In this document: positions 48,053-55,848 of the stretch, in pieces
Numbering within the stretch: the first letter of the stretch is position 1
Layout of the letters: each line of letters begins with the position of its first letter
NCBI RefSeq assembly: GCF_019799965.1
Contig: NZ_JABGCJ010000005.1
Coordinates: 310,001 to 374,000 of the forward strand
DNA from: Modestobacter italicus
Lineage (GTDB): Bacteria; Actinomycetota; Actinomycetes; Mycobacteriales; Geodermatophilaceae
Direction: 5' to 3'
Length of the DNA: 64,000 nucleotides
Translations under genes and position numbers: made by a program
Notes under the pieces: generated by a model
Seen by the model: the letters and a program-made list of their open reading frames with translations, nothing else
The model's database searches: none
What the model was told of the DNA's origin: nothing

Positions 48053-48900
48053 GGATCGTCGGCATCCGCCGGGACGGCAGCGGGGTGCAGGTGGCCGCAC
48101 TGTCCGACGACGGCGCCTCGGTCACCGTGGTCGCCGCCCTGGACGACTTCTGGGCCGACGCCGCTGGGCACCTGTCCCGCGAGCCCCGCGGGGAGACGCT
48201 GGCCGCCACCGACGTCGAGTTCGTGCCGCCGGTGCTGCCCGGCGCCCGGGTGATCTGCATCGGGCTGAACTACCTCAAGCACGTCGCCGAGGGCAGCTTC
48301 CGCGACCAGGAGGTCCCGCCGTACCCGACCTTGTTCGCCCGCTGGAGCCAGTCGCTGACGGTGGACGGCGCGGAGGTGCCGGTGCCGGCGGACGAGGACG
48401 GACTGGACTGGGAGGGCGAGGTGATGGCCTACGTCGGCAGCACCCTGGTCGACGCCACCCCCGACGAGGCGCTGGCCGCCGTCGTCGGCTACTCGACGTT
48501 CAACGACCTGACCTCCCGTCGCGCGCAGAAGCTCACCAGCCAGTGGATCCTCGGCAAGAACGGCGACCGGTCCGGCCCGCTGGGGCCGCTGGTCGGTGCC
48601 TCCGAGGTCGGCGACCTGCGCGACGGGCTCCGGGTGCAGACCCGGGTCAACGGCGAGACCGTCCAGGACGGCCGCACCGACGAGATGGTCTACACCGTCG
48701 GCGACACCCTCTCCCTCATCTCCCGCACGTTCACGCTGCGGCCCGGCGACCTGCTGGCCACCGGCACCCCGTCCGGTGTCGGCTACGCCCGGACGCCCCC
48801 GTGGCTGATGCAGCCCGGCGACGTCGTCGAGGTCGAGGTGGAACGCCTGGGCGTACTGCGCAACCGCGTCGTGGGGAACGAAGCGCGCCATGACCGGTGA
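48049..48900 (+). CDS. Fumarylacetoacetate hydrolase-family protein
   Basis: The 283-residue protein has the FAH catalytic core: VICIGLNYLKHVAE, the metal-binding DWEGEVMAYVG (acidic triad), FNDLTSRRAQ, LGKNGDRSGPLGP and LATGTPSGVG. Members cleave or decarboxylate 2-oxo acids at the end of aromatic catabolism, such as fumarylpyruvate, acylpyruvates or oxaloacetate. The ATG overlaps the esterase stop (ATGA), and its 3' end overlaps the DUF3500 gene by 11 bp, so the operon is tight. It is consistent with a terminal step after ring cleavage of a flavonoid-derived phenol. Confidence 0.9.
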   Translation: MRIVGIRRDGSGVQVAALSDDGASVTVVAALDDFWADAAGHLSREPRGETLAATDVEFVPPVLPGARVICIGLNYLKHVAEGSFRDQEVPPYPTLFARWSQSLTVDGAEVPVPADEDGLDWEGEVMAYVGSTLVDATPDEALAAVVGYSTFNDLTSRRAQKLTSQWILGKNGDRSGPLGPLVGASEVGDLRDGLRVQTRVNGETVQDGRTDEMVYTVGDTLSLISRTFTLRPGDLLATGTPSGVGYARTPPWLMQPGDVVEVEVERLGVLRNRVVGNEARHDR

Positions 48901-50137
48901 GTTCCGGCAGTACCTCTTCCCGCACGACCACCCCCGGCTGGCCGACGTCCGCGGCCTGGACCCCTACGCCTACCGGGAGCACGCGCGGACCCCGGGCACC
49001 TTCACCGGCGGGCTGGTCGAGGGCTGGACGCCGCTGTACCTGCAGGAGTTCCGCGGGGTCACCTCCGACGGCACCCTCCGCGAGGGGCTGTACCCGCTCA
49101 CCCCCGCCGAGCCGGGCGAGGAGGCGCCGGTCGCGGCCATGGTGGCCGCGGCGCAGGACCTGCTCGCCGCCCTGGACGACGACGGCCGGGCGCGGATCGG
49201 CTTCCCGGTGGACGCACCGGAGTGGCAGACCTGGGCCAACCCGGAGTTCATGCAGTTCGACACCGGCCTGCGGCTGGAGTTCCAGCCGCCGGAGGTGCGG
49301 GAGAAGGCGCTGGCGCTGGTCCGCGCCTCACTGTCCCCCGAGGGCTTCGAGCTGGCCCACGCGATGATGCTGATCAACGGCTTCCTCGGTGAGGTCGTGG
49401 GCCTGGCGAACGTGCTCAACGAGTTCAGCTACAACATCGCCGTCTACGGCACCCCCGATCTGCGCAACCCCTGGGGCTGGCAGCTGTTCGGCCACCACTG
49501 CGCGCTGAACTGCCTGGTCGTCGAGGGCCGGATGCAGCTGTCCCCGGTCTTCCTCGGCGCCGAGCCCAACGAGATCGACGAGGGCCCGCACGCCGGCACC
49601 GAGTCCTTCACCGAGCGGATCGCCGCCGGCCTGGCGGTGATGGCCGCCCTGCCGCCGGAGCAACGCGAGGCCGCCACCGTCTACGCGCAGATGGTCGATC
49701 CGGCCATGCCGCCGGGTCGGGTGCACCCCGGCGACGAGCGGCACCTGGCCGGCGCCTTCCAGGACAACCGGGTGATCCCGGTCGAGGGCGTCCCGGTCGC
49801 GGAGATCCCGCCGGCGGCGCAGCGCCTGGTGCTGGCGATCGTCGAGCAGTTCCTCGGCCTGCTCCCGGAGGGTCCGCGCCGGGCCCGCCTGCGGGAGGTG
49901 ACCGAGCACCTGGACGAGACCTGGTTCAGCTGGATCGGCGGCTCCGAGCCCGGCGACGTCTTCTACTACCGAGTGCAGTCCCCGGTCCTCATCGCCGAGC
50001 TCGACCACCACTGCGGCGTCTTCCTCGACTACCGGACGCCGAAGCCCTTCCACGTGCACACCGTGCTGCGCACCCCGCACGGCAACGACTACGGCCGGGC
50101 CTGGGTCCGGCAGTGGCAGGCCGCGCACGGGTCCTGA
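48890..50137 (+). CDS. DUF3500 domain protein
   Basis: The 415-residue protein matches my recollection of the DUF3500 family by its NEFSYNIAVYGTPDLRNPWG segment, the GHHCALN motif, the VFLGAEPNEIDEGPHAGT region and a C-terminal ELDHHCGVFLDYRTPKPFHVHTV (quoted in pieces). These histidine-rich, conserved stretches suggest a metalloenzyme, but no activity is established to my knowledge. No signal peptide. The ATG at 48890 has GGGGAA upstream and overlaps the FAH stop. Its position at the end of the cupin-esterase-FAH operon points to a catabolic role. Confidence 0.82.
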   Translation: MTGEFRQYLFPHDHPRLADVRGLDPYAYREHARTPGTFTGGLVEGWTPLYLQEFRGVTSDGTLREGLYPLTPAEPGEEAPVAAMVAAAQDLLAALDDDGRARIGFPVDAPEWQTWANPEFMQFDTGLRLEFQPPEVREKALALVRASLSPEGFELAHAMMLINGFLGEVVGLANVLNEFSYNIAVYGTPDLRNPWGWQLFGHHCALNCLVVEGRMQLSPVFLGAEPNEIDEGPHAGTESFTERIAAGLAVMAALPPEQREAATVYAQMVDPAMPPGRVHPGDERHLAGAFQDNRVIPVEGVPVAEIPPAAQRLVLAIVEQFLGLLPEGPRRARLREVTEHLDETWFSWIGGSEPGDVFYYRVQSPVLIAELDHHCGVFLDYRTPKPFHVHTVLRTPHGNDYGRAWVRQWQAAHGS

Positions 50138-50156
50138 AGACGGTTCCGTCTCGCTC

Positions 50157-50171
50157 TGCCGCTCAATGACA
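50157..50171. promoter_or_regulatory. IclR-type site D
   Basis: TGCCGCTCAATGACA matches the consensus with one mismatch in the right half. A GATGCT box at 50201-50206 ends 42 nt from its centre, upstream of the FAD monooxygenase. Confidence 0.55.
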
Positions 50172-50200
50172 TCGGGGTACGGCGACGTGACGGCCGCCAC

Positions 50201-50206
50201 GATGCT
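50201..50206 (+). promoter_or_regulatory. -10 box GATGCT of the monooxygenase gene
   Basis: GATGCT is identical to the cupin promoter box and lies at the same distance from its operator. The predicted start near 50213 leaves a leader of about 89 nt. Confidence 0.45.
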
Positions 50207-50301
50207 GGACGTGCGTCCCGCGCCGCTGACCTGGTCGGACGCCGCCACTTCCCTGCACCGCTCTCAGCCTCCGGGCACCGCAGCCCACGACAGGAGAACC
50301 C

Positions 50302-51930
50302 ATGACCGCCGTGCCAGCCCGCGTCCCGGTGTTGATCGCCGGCGGGGGGCCCAGTGGCCTGGCTGCCGCACTCGAGCTCGGCCGGCGCGGCATCGAGGTG
50401 CTCGTCGTCGAACCGCGCGCCGCCCTCGATCCGCTCCGCCCCCGCGCCAAGACCACCAGCGTGCGCACGATGGAGCACCTGCGGCGCTGGGGCCTGGCCG
50501 ACCGGCTCCGCGCCCTGGCACCCCTGCCGGTGGCGCACGCGCAGGACGTCGTCTTCTGCACCGGCCTGTTCGGGCACGAGATCACCCGGTTCCCCGAGGC
50601 CTTCGGGCTCACCACGGAGCGCCGGGACGACTACGCCGAACCGGGCCAGCAGGCCCCGCAGCCGCTGGTCGAGCAGCTGCTGCGCAACGCCGTCGCCGAG
50701 CTGCCGTCGGTCACCGTCCTCATCGGCTGGCGCGTCGTCGAGGTCACCGACGGCCCCACCGAGGCCTCGGCCGTCCTGGAGGGCGCGGACGGCGAGCGGC
50801 ACCGGGTCACCGCCGACTGGCTGCTGGGCTGCGACGGCAGCAGCGGGGTCACCCGGCGGGCGATCGGTGCCCGCTACGCCGGCTCCTCGGGGACCCTGCC
50901 CAACGTGAGCATCGCCTTCCGCTCCCCGCAGCTGGAGCAGCGGGAGCTGTGCGCGGTCGGCGTCCACTACTGGGTGATCGGCGCGGAGCGCGGCGGCCTG
51001 ATGGGCCGGCTGGACCTCGACGGCACCTGGTGGGCGATCGTCCAGGGCGTCGACGCGGAGACCGAGCAGGTGGACCCGGTCCGGCTGGTGCAGGCGCTGG
51101 TCGGCGCGGAGGTCGACGTGGAGGTGCTGGCCACCGACCCCTGGTCGGCCCGGATGCTGCTGGTCGACCGCTACCGGGGCGAGCGGGTGTTCCTGGTCGG
51201 GGACGCCGCCCACCTCAACCCCCCGTGGGGCGGGCACGGCTTCAACACCTGCGTGGGCGACGCGGTGAACCTGGGCTGGAAGCTCGCCGCGGTGCTCCGC
51301 GGCTGGGCGCCGGAGTGCCTGCTGGACAGCTACCAGGCCGAGCGCCGGCCCGTCGCCGAGCGGACCATCGCCGCGGCCGGGGCGCAGGAGGCCTTCCTCG
51401 CGCCGTCCTTCGCCACCGGCGACCTGGACGCCGAGACCGCCGACGGCGTCGCCCTGCGCGCCGCGGTCGCCCGGGCGCTGCAGGTCAAGGACCCGGAGTT
51501 CCACAGCCTCGGGCTGGTGCTCGGCTACGACTACCCCGGCTCGCCGGTCGTCGTCCCCGACGGCCTGCCCGTGCCCGACCCGGAGCTGGTCGCCTTCCGG
51601 CCCTCGGCCCACCCGGGCGCACGGCTGCCGCACGCCTGGCTGCCGGACGGGCGGTCGGTCTACGACCTGCTCGGCGAGGAGTTCACCCTCCTGCGACTGG
51701 ACCGTGCGGCGGCCACCCAGGCGCTCGCCGCGGCGGCCTCCCGCCGCGACCTGCCGCTCCGGGTGCTGGACCTCGGCCATGTCCCCGGCCTCCGGGAGCG
51801 CTACGGAGCCGACCTGCTGCTGGTCCGCCCCGACCAGCACGTCGCCTGGCGGGGACGGCAACCGGCGGACGCCGAGGCGCTGCTCGCCCGGGTGGTGGGC
51901 GCCGGGCAACTGGCGGGCCTGCTCCCCTAG
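50302..51930 (+). CDS. FAD-dependent aromatic monooxygenase (group A, phenol hydroxylase-like)
   Basis: The 542-residue flavoprotein has the FAD motif LIAGGGPSGLAAALEL, the DG motif region LLGCDGSSGVTRRA, and GDAAHLNPPWGGHGFNTCVGD binding the flavin ribityl chain. A C-terminal thioredoxin-like domain (about 400-540) is also present. Group A enzymes hydroxylate phenolic rings using NAD(P)H and O2 (MhpA, PheA, resorcinol hydroxylases). AGGAGAAC precedes the ATG at 50302. Site D and a GATGCT box lie upstream. Hydroxylation of a phloroglucinol- or protocatechuate-type product of flavonoid cleavage is inferred. Confidence 0.9.
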   Translation: MTAVPARVPVLIAGGGPSGLAAALELGRRGIEVLVVEPRAALDPLRPRAKTTSVRTMEHLRRWGLADRLRALAPLPVAHAQDVVFCTGLFGHEITRFPEAFGLTTERRDDYAEPGQQAPQPLVEQLLRNAVAELPSVTVLIGWRVVEVTDGPTEASAVLEGADGERHRVTADWLLGCDGSSGVTRRAIGARYAGSSGTLPNVSIAFRSPQLEQRELCAVGVHYWVIGAERGGLMGRLDLDGTWWAIVQGVDAETEQVDPVRLVQALVGAEVDVEVLATDPWSARMLLVDRYRGERVFLVGDAAHLNPPWGGHGFNTCVGDAVNLGWKLAAVLRGWAPECLLDSYQAERRPVAERTIAAAGAQEAFLAPSFATGDLDAETADGVALRAAVARALQVKDPEFHSLGLVLGYDYPGSPVVVPDGLPVPDPELVAFRPSAHPGARLPHAWLPDGRSVYDLLGEEFTLLRLDRAAATQALAAAASRRDLPLRVLDLGHVPGLRERYGADLLLVRPDQHVAWRGRQPADAEALLARVVGAGQLAGLLP

Positions 51931-51933
51931 CGT
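51928..51933 (+). promoter_or_regulatory. -10 box TAGCGT containing a stop codon
   Basis: The TAG stop of the monooxygenase gene forms the first half of TAGCGT, which ends 7 nt before the ATG at 51940. It appears to be a leaderless promoter embedded in the gene end. Confidence 0.5.
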
Positions 51934-51939
51934 GAGCGC

Positions 51940-53007
51940 ATGACCTCGCCGTTCATCGCCCGGCCGGAGCTCCTCGACGCCGACCCGCTGGCCGCCACCG
52001 GCCGCCCGGTCCACTGGGGCGTGGTGGCCACCGGCGCGATCGCCGCGACGGTCACCGCCGACCTGCTGCTGCTGCCCGACGCGGTGCTGCAGGCGGTCAG
52101 CTCCCGGCGGGCCGACCGGGCGCAGGCCTTCGCCGAGCGGTTCGGCGCCGCCGCCTGGTACGCCGACGACGAGCACGGCTCCGGGGTGAACGCGCTGCTG
52201 GCCGACCCGGCGGTGGAGGCGGTGTACGTCGCCACCCCGCACGCCCAGCACGCCGCCGTCGTCCGCGCCGCGCTGACCGCGGGCAAGTCGGTGCTGTGCG
52301 AGAAGCCGCTGACGATCAACGCCCGCGAGGCGGTCGAGCTGGTCGAGCTGGCCCGCGCGCGGGGGCTGTTCCTGATGGAGGCGGTCTGGACCCGGTTCCT
52401 GCCCGCCTACCAGCGGGCGCTGGAGATCGCCGCGTCCGGTGAGATCGGCACCGTGCAGTGGGTCTCCGCCGAGGTCGGGTTCCCCGCGCCGGCCGACCCC
52501 ACCGCTCGCATCTGGGCACCGGCCGACGGGGGCGGTGCCCTGCTCGACCTGGCCGTCTACCCGCTGCTGTGGGCGTGGGGCCCGCTGGGCCTGCCCGACG
52601 AGGTGCGTGCGGTCGGCACGCTGAACGCCGAGGGCGTCGACGCGCAGAACGCACTGACCCTGTCCTGGGCGTCGGGGGCGCAGGCACAGCTGACCACCTC
52701 GCTGCTGGCCCGCTCTCCGCACACGGCGATGATCTGCGGCACCGACGGCTGGGTGCGCACCGACGGCGCCGACTCGGTGTACCGCCCCACCCGGCTGGAC
52801 GTGCAGGCCGGCGAGGGGCCGGTGCGCACCGAGGAGTTCGGCCTGATCGGCTCCGGCTACGTGCACGAGCTGCGCGAGGTCACCCGCTGCCTGCAGCAGG
52901 GGCTCACCGAGAGCCCGGTGCTGCCGCTGGAGCACTCGCTGGCCACCATGCGGCTGCTGGACGGGGTCCGCCAGCAGCTGGGGGTGGTCTACCCCAACGA
53001 CCGCTGA
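51940..53007 (+). CDS. Gfo/Idh/MocA-family oxidoreductase
   Basis: The 355-residue protein has an N-terminal Rossmann domain (WGVVATGAIAATVTADLL, AVYVATPHAQHAAVV) and the family motif LCEKPLTIN with the EKP lysine. A C-terminal beta-sheet domain follows (GGGALLDLAVYPLLWAWG, with residues equivalent to the catalytic D-x3-H/Y region). It is an NAD(P)-dependent sugar or polyol dehydrogenase or dimerising trans-dihydrodiol dehydrogenase; the latter group has a similar VYPL segment. Leaderless start at 51940. Its last 19 bp overlap the convergent EAL gene. It may handle sugar released from glycosides. Confidence 0.87.
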   Translation: MTSPFIARPELLDADPLAATGRPVHWGVVATGAIAATVTADLLLLPDAVLQAVSSRRADRAQAFAERFGAAAWYADDEHGSGVNALLADPAVEAVYVATPHAQHAAVVRAALTAGKSVLCEKPLTINAREAVELVELARARGLFLMEAVWTRFLPAYQRALEIAASGEIGTVQWVSAEVGFPAPADPTARIWAPADGGGALLDLAVYPLLWAWGPLGLPDEVRAVGTLNAEGVDAQNALTLSWASGAQAQLTTSLLARSPHTAMICGTDGWVRTDGADSVYRPTRLDVQAGEGPVRTEEFGLIGSGYVHELREVTRCLQQGLTESPVLPLEHSLATMRLLDGVRQQLGVVYPNDR

Positions 53008-54668
53008 GCGCCCGGCACCCGCGGCACCGGCACTCGCGGCGCCGGCACGATCGCGGTCACAGCCGGTCGCTGGAGGCCGGCGACGCGGCGCTCGATCTCG
53101 GCGGCCACCGCCGGGACGACGGCCGCAGGCACCGGCCGCGCCAGCCACCAGCCCTGGGCCAGGTCGCAGCCCCACGCGGCGAGCTGGTGCCACTGCTCGG
53201 CGGTCTCCACGCCCTCGGCGACCACGCTCAGTCCGAGGGCGTGGCCGAGGTCGACGGTGCTGCGGACGATCGCCCGGGCTGCGGGCTCGGTCTCCAGGCC
53301 GGCCACGAAGCTGCGGTCCACCTTCAGGGTGTCCACCGGCAGCCGGGACAGGTGGGCCAGCGAGGCGTGACCGGTGCCGAAGTCGTCCACCGACAGCCGG
53401 ACCCCGAGCAGCCGCAGCCGGCCCAGCACGGTCATCGCCCGCTCCGGGTCGTCCATGGCGGCGGTCTCGGTGACCTCCAGCTCCAGGTCGTCCGGCGCCA
53501 CCCGTTCCTCGTGCAGCGCGGCGGCCACCCGGTCGGGCAGGTCCAGGTCGTGCAGCAGCCGGGCCGAGACGTTCACCGCCACCGTCAGCCGGCGGCCCTG
53601 CTCGCGCCACCCGCGGGCGTCGGCCAGCGCACGGCGCAGCACCAGGTCGGTGAGCGGGGCGATCAGCCCCGTCTGCTCGGCCAGCACGATGAACCGGTCG
53701 GGCATCAGCAGCCCCAGGTGCGGGTGCGGCCAGCGGACCAGCGCCTCGACGCCGGTCACCCGGCCGTCGGCCAGCCGCACCTTCGGCTGGTGGTGCACCT
53801 CCAGGTCGCCCTCCCGGACGGCGCGGCGCAGGTCGCCGTGCAGGGCCAGCTGTCCCGGGTCGAAGGTGTCCACCTCGGGTGAGTAGACCGCGACGCCGGT
53901 CGCCTGCCGCTTGGCCGTGCTGCGGGCGACGTCGGCCCGTCGGACCAGCTCGGCGCTGCCGAGGCGCAACCCGTGGGCCAGCCCGGCGCTGAGGTCCACC
54001 TCCAGTGCCAGGTCGCCGACCGGGAAGGGACGGCGGAGGGCGGCCAGCACCTGCGTCGCCGCGTCCGCGGGGGCACCGGGCAGCAGCAGGGCGAACACGT
54101 CCCCGCCGGTCCGGGCGGCCACGGCGTCCGGCGGCAGCACCTCGCGGACCCGGTCGGCCACCGCCACCAGCAGGTCGCTGCCCACGTCGTGGCCGAGCGT
54201 GTCGTTGACCGCGGTGAACCGGTCGATGTCCAGCAGCAGGACGGCGACGTCGTCCGGGTCGCCGCCCGACCGCTCCAGCCGCTGCAGCGCGGCGAGGAAG
54301 GCGGTGAGGGTGGCCAGCCCGGTCAGCGGGTCGTGGTCGGCCTGCTCCCGCAGCTGCTCCTCCAGCCGGCGGTGGGCGGCGGCCTCCGCCTTGAGCTGCC
54401 GCCCCCGGCGCGCGCCGAACACCATCATCAGCAGGTGCGAGGCGGCGAGCAGGAACACCAGGTGGTCCAGCGGCGCACCGGTGCCTGCCGACCAGGTCAC
54501 GATCCGCCGCGGCAGCTCCCAGGCGACGCCGGCCGCGGTGACCAGCACGGTGAGGCCGACGACCACGCCGGCGTCCCGGAGCACCTCGCGGCGCAGCTCG
54601 TCGGGCACGCCGTCCCGGGTCGGGGGCAGGCCGTCGTCCGCCGTGCCGGTCAGCCAGCTCCGCGCCAT
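52989..54668 (-). CDS. Membrane-bound EAL phosphodiesterase with degenerate GGDEF domain
   Basis: The 559-residue protein has two transmembrane helices (about 34-52 and 68-85), a GGDEF domain (about 108-265) and an EAL domain (about 275-525). The GGDEF active-site loop reads GGDVF (188-192), losing the essential glutamate, so cyclase activity is unlikely. The EAL domain keeps Glu308 (EAL), Asn366, Asp428/Asp429 (DDFGTG), Lys449 and Glu485, so c-di-GMP hydrolysis is expected, perhaps with GTP sensing by the degenerate domain. GGGAGGG precedes the ATG at 54668. It converges on the Gfo/Idh gene. Confidence 0.9.
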   Translation of the reverse strand: MARSWLTGTADDGLPPTRDGVPDELRREVLRDAGVVVGLTVLVTAAGVAWELPRRIVTWSAGTGAPLDHLVFLLAASHLLMMVFGARRGRQLKAEAAAHRRLEEQLREQADHDPLTGLATLTAFLAALQRLERSGGDPDDVAVLLLDIDRFTAVNDTLGHDVGSDLLVAVADRVREVLPPDAVAARTGGDVFALLLPGAPADAATQVLAALRRPFPVGDLALEVDLSAGLAHGLRLGSAELVRRADVARSTAKRQATGVAVYSPEVDTFDPGQLALHGDLRRAVREGDLEVHHQPKVRLADGRVTGVEALVRWPHPHLGLLMPDRFIVLAEQTGLIAPLTDLVLRRALADARGWREQGRRLTVAVNVSARLLHDLDLPDRVAAALHEERVAPDDLELEVTETAAMDDPERAMTVLGRLRLLGVRLSVDDFGTGHASLAHLSRLPVDTLKVDRSFVAGLETEPAARAIVRSTVDLGHALGLSVVAEGVETAEQWHQLAAWGCDLAQGWWLARPVPAAVVPAVAAEIERRVAGLQRPAVTAIVPAPRVPVPRVPGAQRSLG

Positions 54669-54824
54669 CGTCCCTCCCCCTGGTCCGTGCCCTGCCCGAT
54701 GGGTGGCCTGCTCGATCCGCGACCATCGGCAGGTCGGCGCCGGTTGCTGAGCGGCCCGCCGGCGAACCACCCGATCAGGCGAGCGGCCGGTTCCTCCCCG
54801 CGTGGCCGGCTGCACGGGCCCGGC

Positions 54825-54830
54825 TACCGT
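54825..54830 (+). promoter_or_regulatory. -10 box TACCGT (leaderless PfkB kinase)
   Basis: TACCGT ends exactly 7 nt before the GTG at 54837, which decides that start. Confidence 0.55.
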
Positions 54831-54836
54831 GTGGCG

Positions 54837-55793
54837 GTGATCACCGTCTGCGGCGAGCTCGTGATCGACCTGATCCCCACCGGGGACCGCGCACCCGGGA
54901 CGGCGCCGCAGTACACCGCCTTCCCGGGCGGCAACGCGCTCAACGTCGCGGTCGCCGCCGCCCGGCTGCAGACCCCCACCTCCCTGATGGCCCGGGTCGG
55001 CCCGGGCCCGTTCGGTGCGGTGCTGCGCGAGCACGCGTCCCGCAACGGCGTGGCCACCGACGCGATGCTGCCGGCCACGGAGCCGGTCAGCCTGGCCGTG
55101 GTGGAGCTGGCCGCGGACGGGTCGGCCGGCTACTCCTTCCACACCGTCGGCGCCGCGGACTGGCAGTGGACGACGGCCGAGCTGGCGCGGGCCTGGCCGG
55201 CCGGCACCCGGATCGTGCACGTCGGCTCGATCTCCAGCTGGACCCCACCCGGGTCGGCCGCCCTCGCCGACCTGGTCCGCCGGGTCCGGGCCGAGGGGAC
55301 GGCGCTGGTCAGCTTCGACCCCAACGTCCGGCCCACGCTGATCGCCGACGCCGACGCCGTCCGGGGCCAGGTCACCCAGCTACGGCGCACCGCCGACGTG
55401 GTGAAGGTGAGCGCCGAGGACCTGGACTGGCTGGAGCCGGGCGCCGACCTGGACGAGGCCGCCGTCCGGTGGGCCACCGAGGGGCCGGCGCTGGTCGTCG
55501 TCACCGACGGCGGGAGCACGCTGCGGGCCGCCCGCCCCGACGGCACGCTGCTGCACCGGAGCCCCCCGTCGGTGACCGTGGTCGACACGGTGGGGGCCGG
55601 GGACAGCCTGGCGGCCGGGCTGTTCGCCGGGCTGGTGCGCACCGGGGTGCTCACCCGTGCCCAGCTGCTCGAGCTGCCCGGCGCCGACCTGGCCGCCCTG
55701 CTGGACGACGCCGCGCTGGTCGCCGCCCTCGCCTGCACCCGCGCCGGCGCCGACCCGCCGACGCTGGCCGAGCTCGAGGCCGCCCGCGGCTGA
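54837..55793 (+). CDS. PfkB-family carbohydrate kinase (fructokinase-like)
   Basis: The 318-residue kinase begins with VCGELVIDLIPTG and has the PfkB signature 1 region FPGGNALNVAVAAARL. The C-terminal signature is VVDTVGAGDSLAAGLFAGLV, with the catalytic aspartate in GAGDS. Fructokinase, 2-keto-3-deoxygluconate kinase and related sugar kinases share these motifs, and the substrate cannot be fixed here. The GTG at 54837 is leaderless by its TACCGT box. It is followed by a 16-bp terminator stem and converges on the xylanase gene. It could phosphorylate a sugar or sugar acid released by the nearby pathways. Confidence 0.88.
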   Translation: MITVCGELVIDLIPTGDRAPGTAPQYTAFPGGNALNVAVAAARLQTPTSLMARVGPGPFGAVLREHASRNGVATDAMLPATEPVSLAVVELAADGSAGYSFHTVGAADWQWTTAELARAWPAGTRIVHVGSISSWTPPGSAALADLVRRVRAEGTALVSFDPNVRPTLIADADAVRGQVTQLRRTADVVKVSAEDLDWLEPGADLDEAAVRWATEGPALVVVTDGGSTLRAARPDGTLLHRSPPSVTVVDTVGAGDSLAAGLFAGLVRTGVLTRAQLLELPGADLAALLDDAALVAALACTRAGADPPTLAELEAARG

Positions 55794-55798
55794 ACGCA

Positions 55799-55836
55799 CC
55801 GCGCCCCCGCTCACGACTCGGTGAGCGGGGGCGCGG
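55799..55836. terminator. Bidirectional terminator
   Basis: CCGCGCCCCCGCTCAC and its perfect complement form a 16-bp stem with a 6-nt loop, followed by TTTG. It separates the convergent PfkB and GH10 genes. Confidence 0.85.
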
Positions 55837-55848
55837 TTTGCTGGTGGG

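Noticed and set aside
50089..54726. 1545-codon minus-strand frame
   Set aside because: It spans several well-supported genes on the other strand and in another frame; composition is shadow-like.
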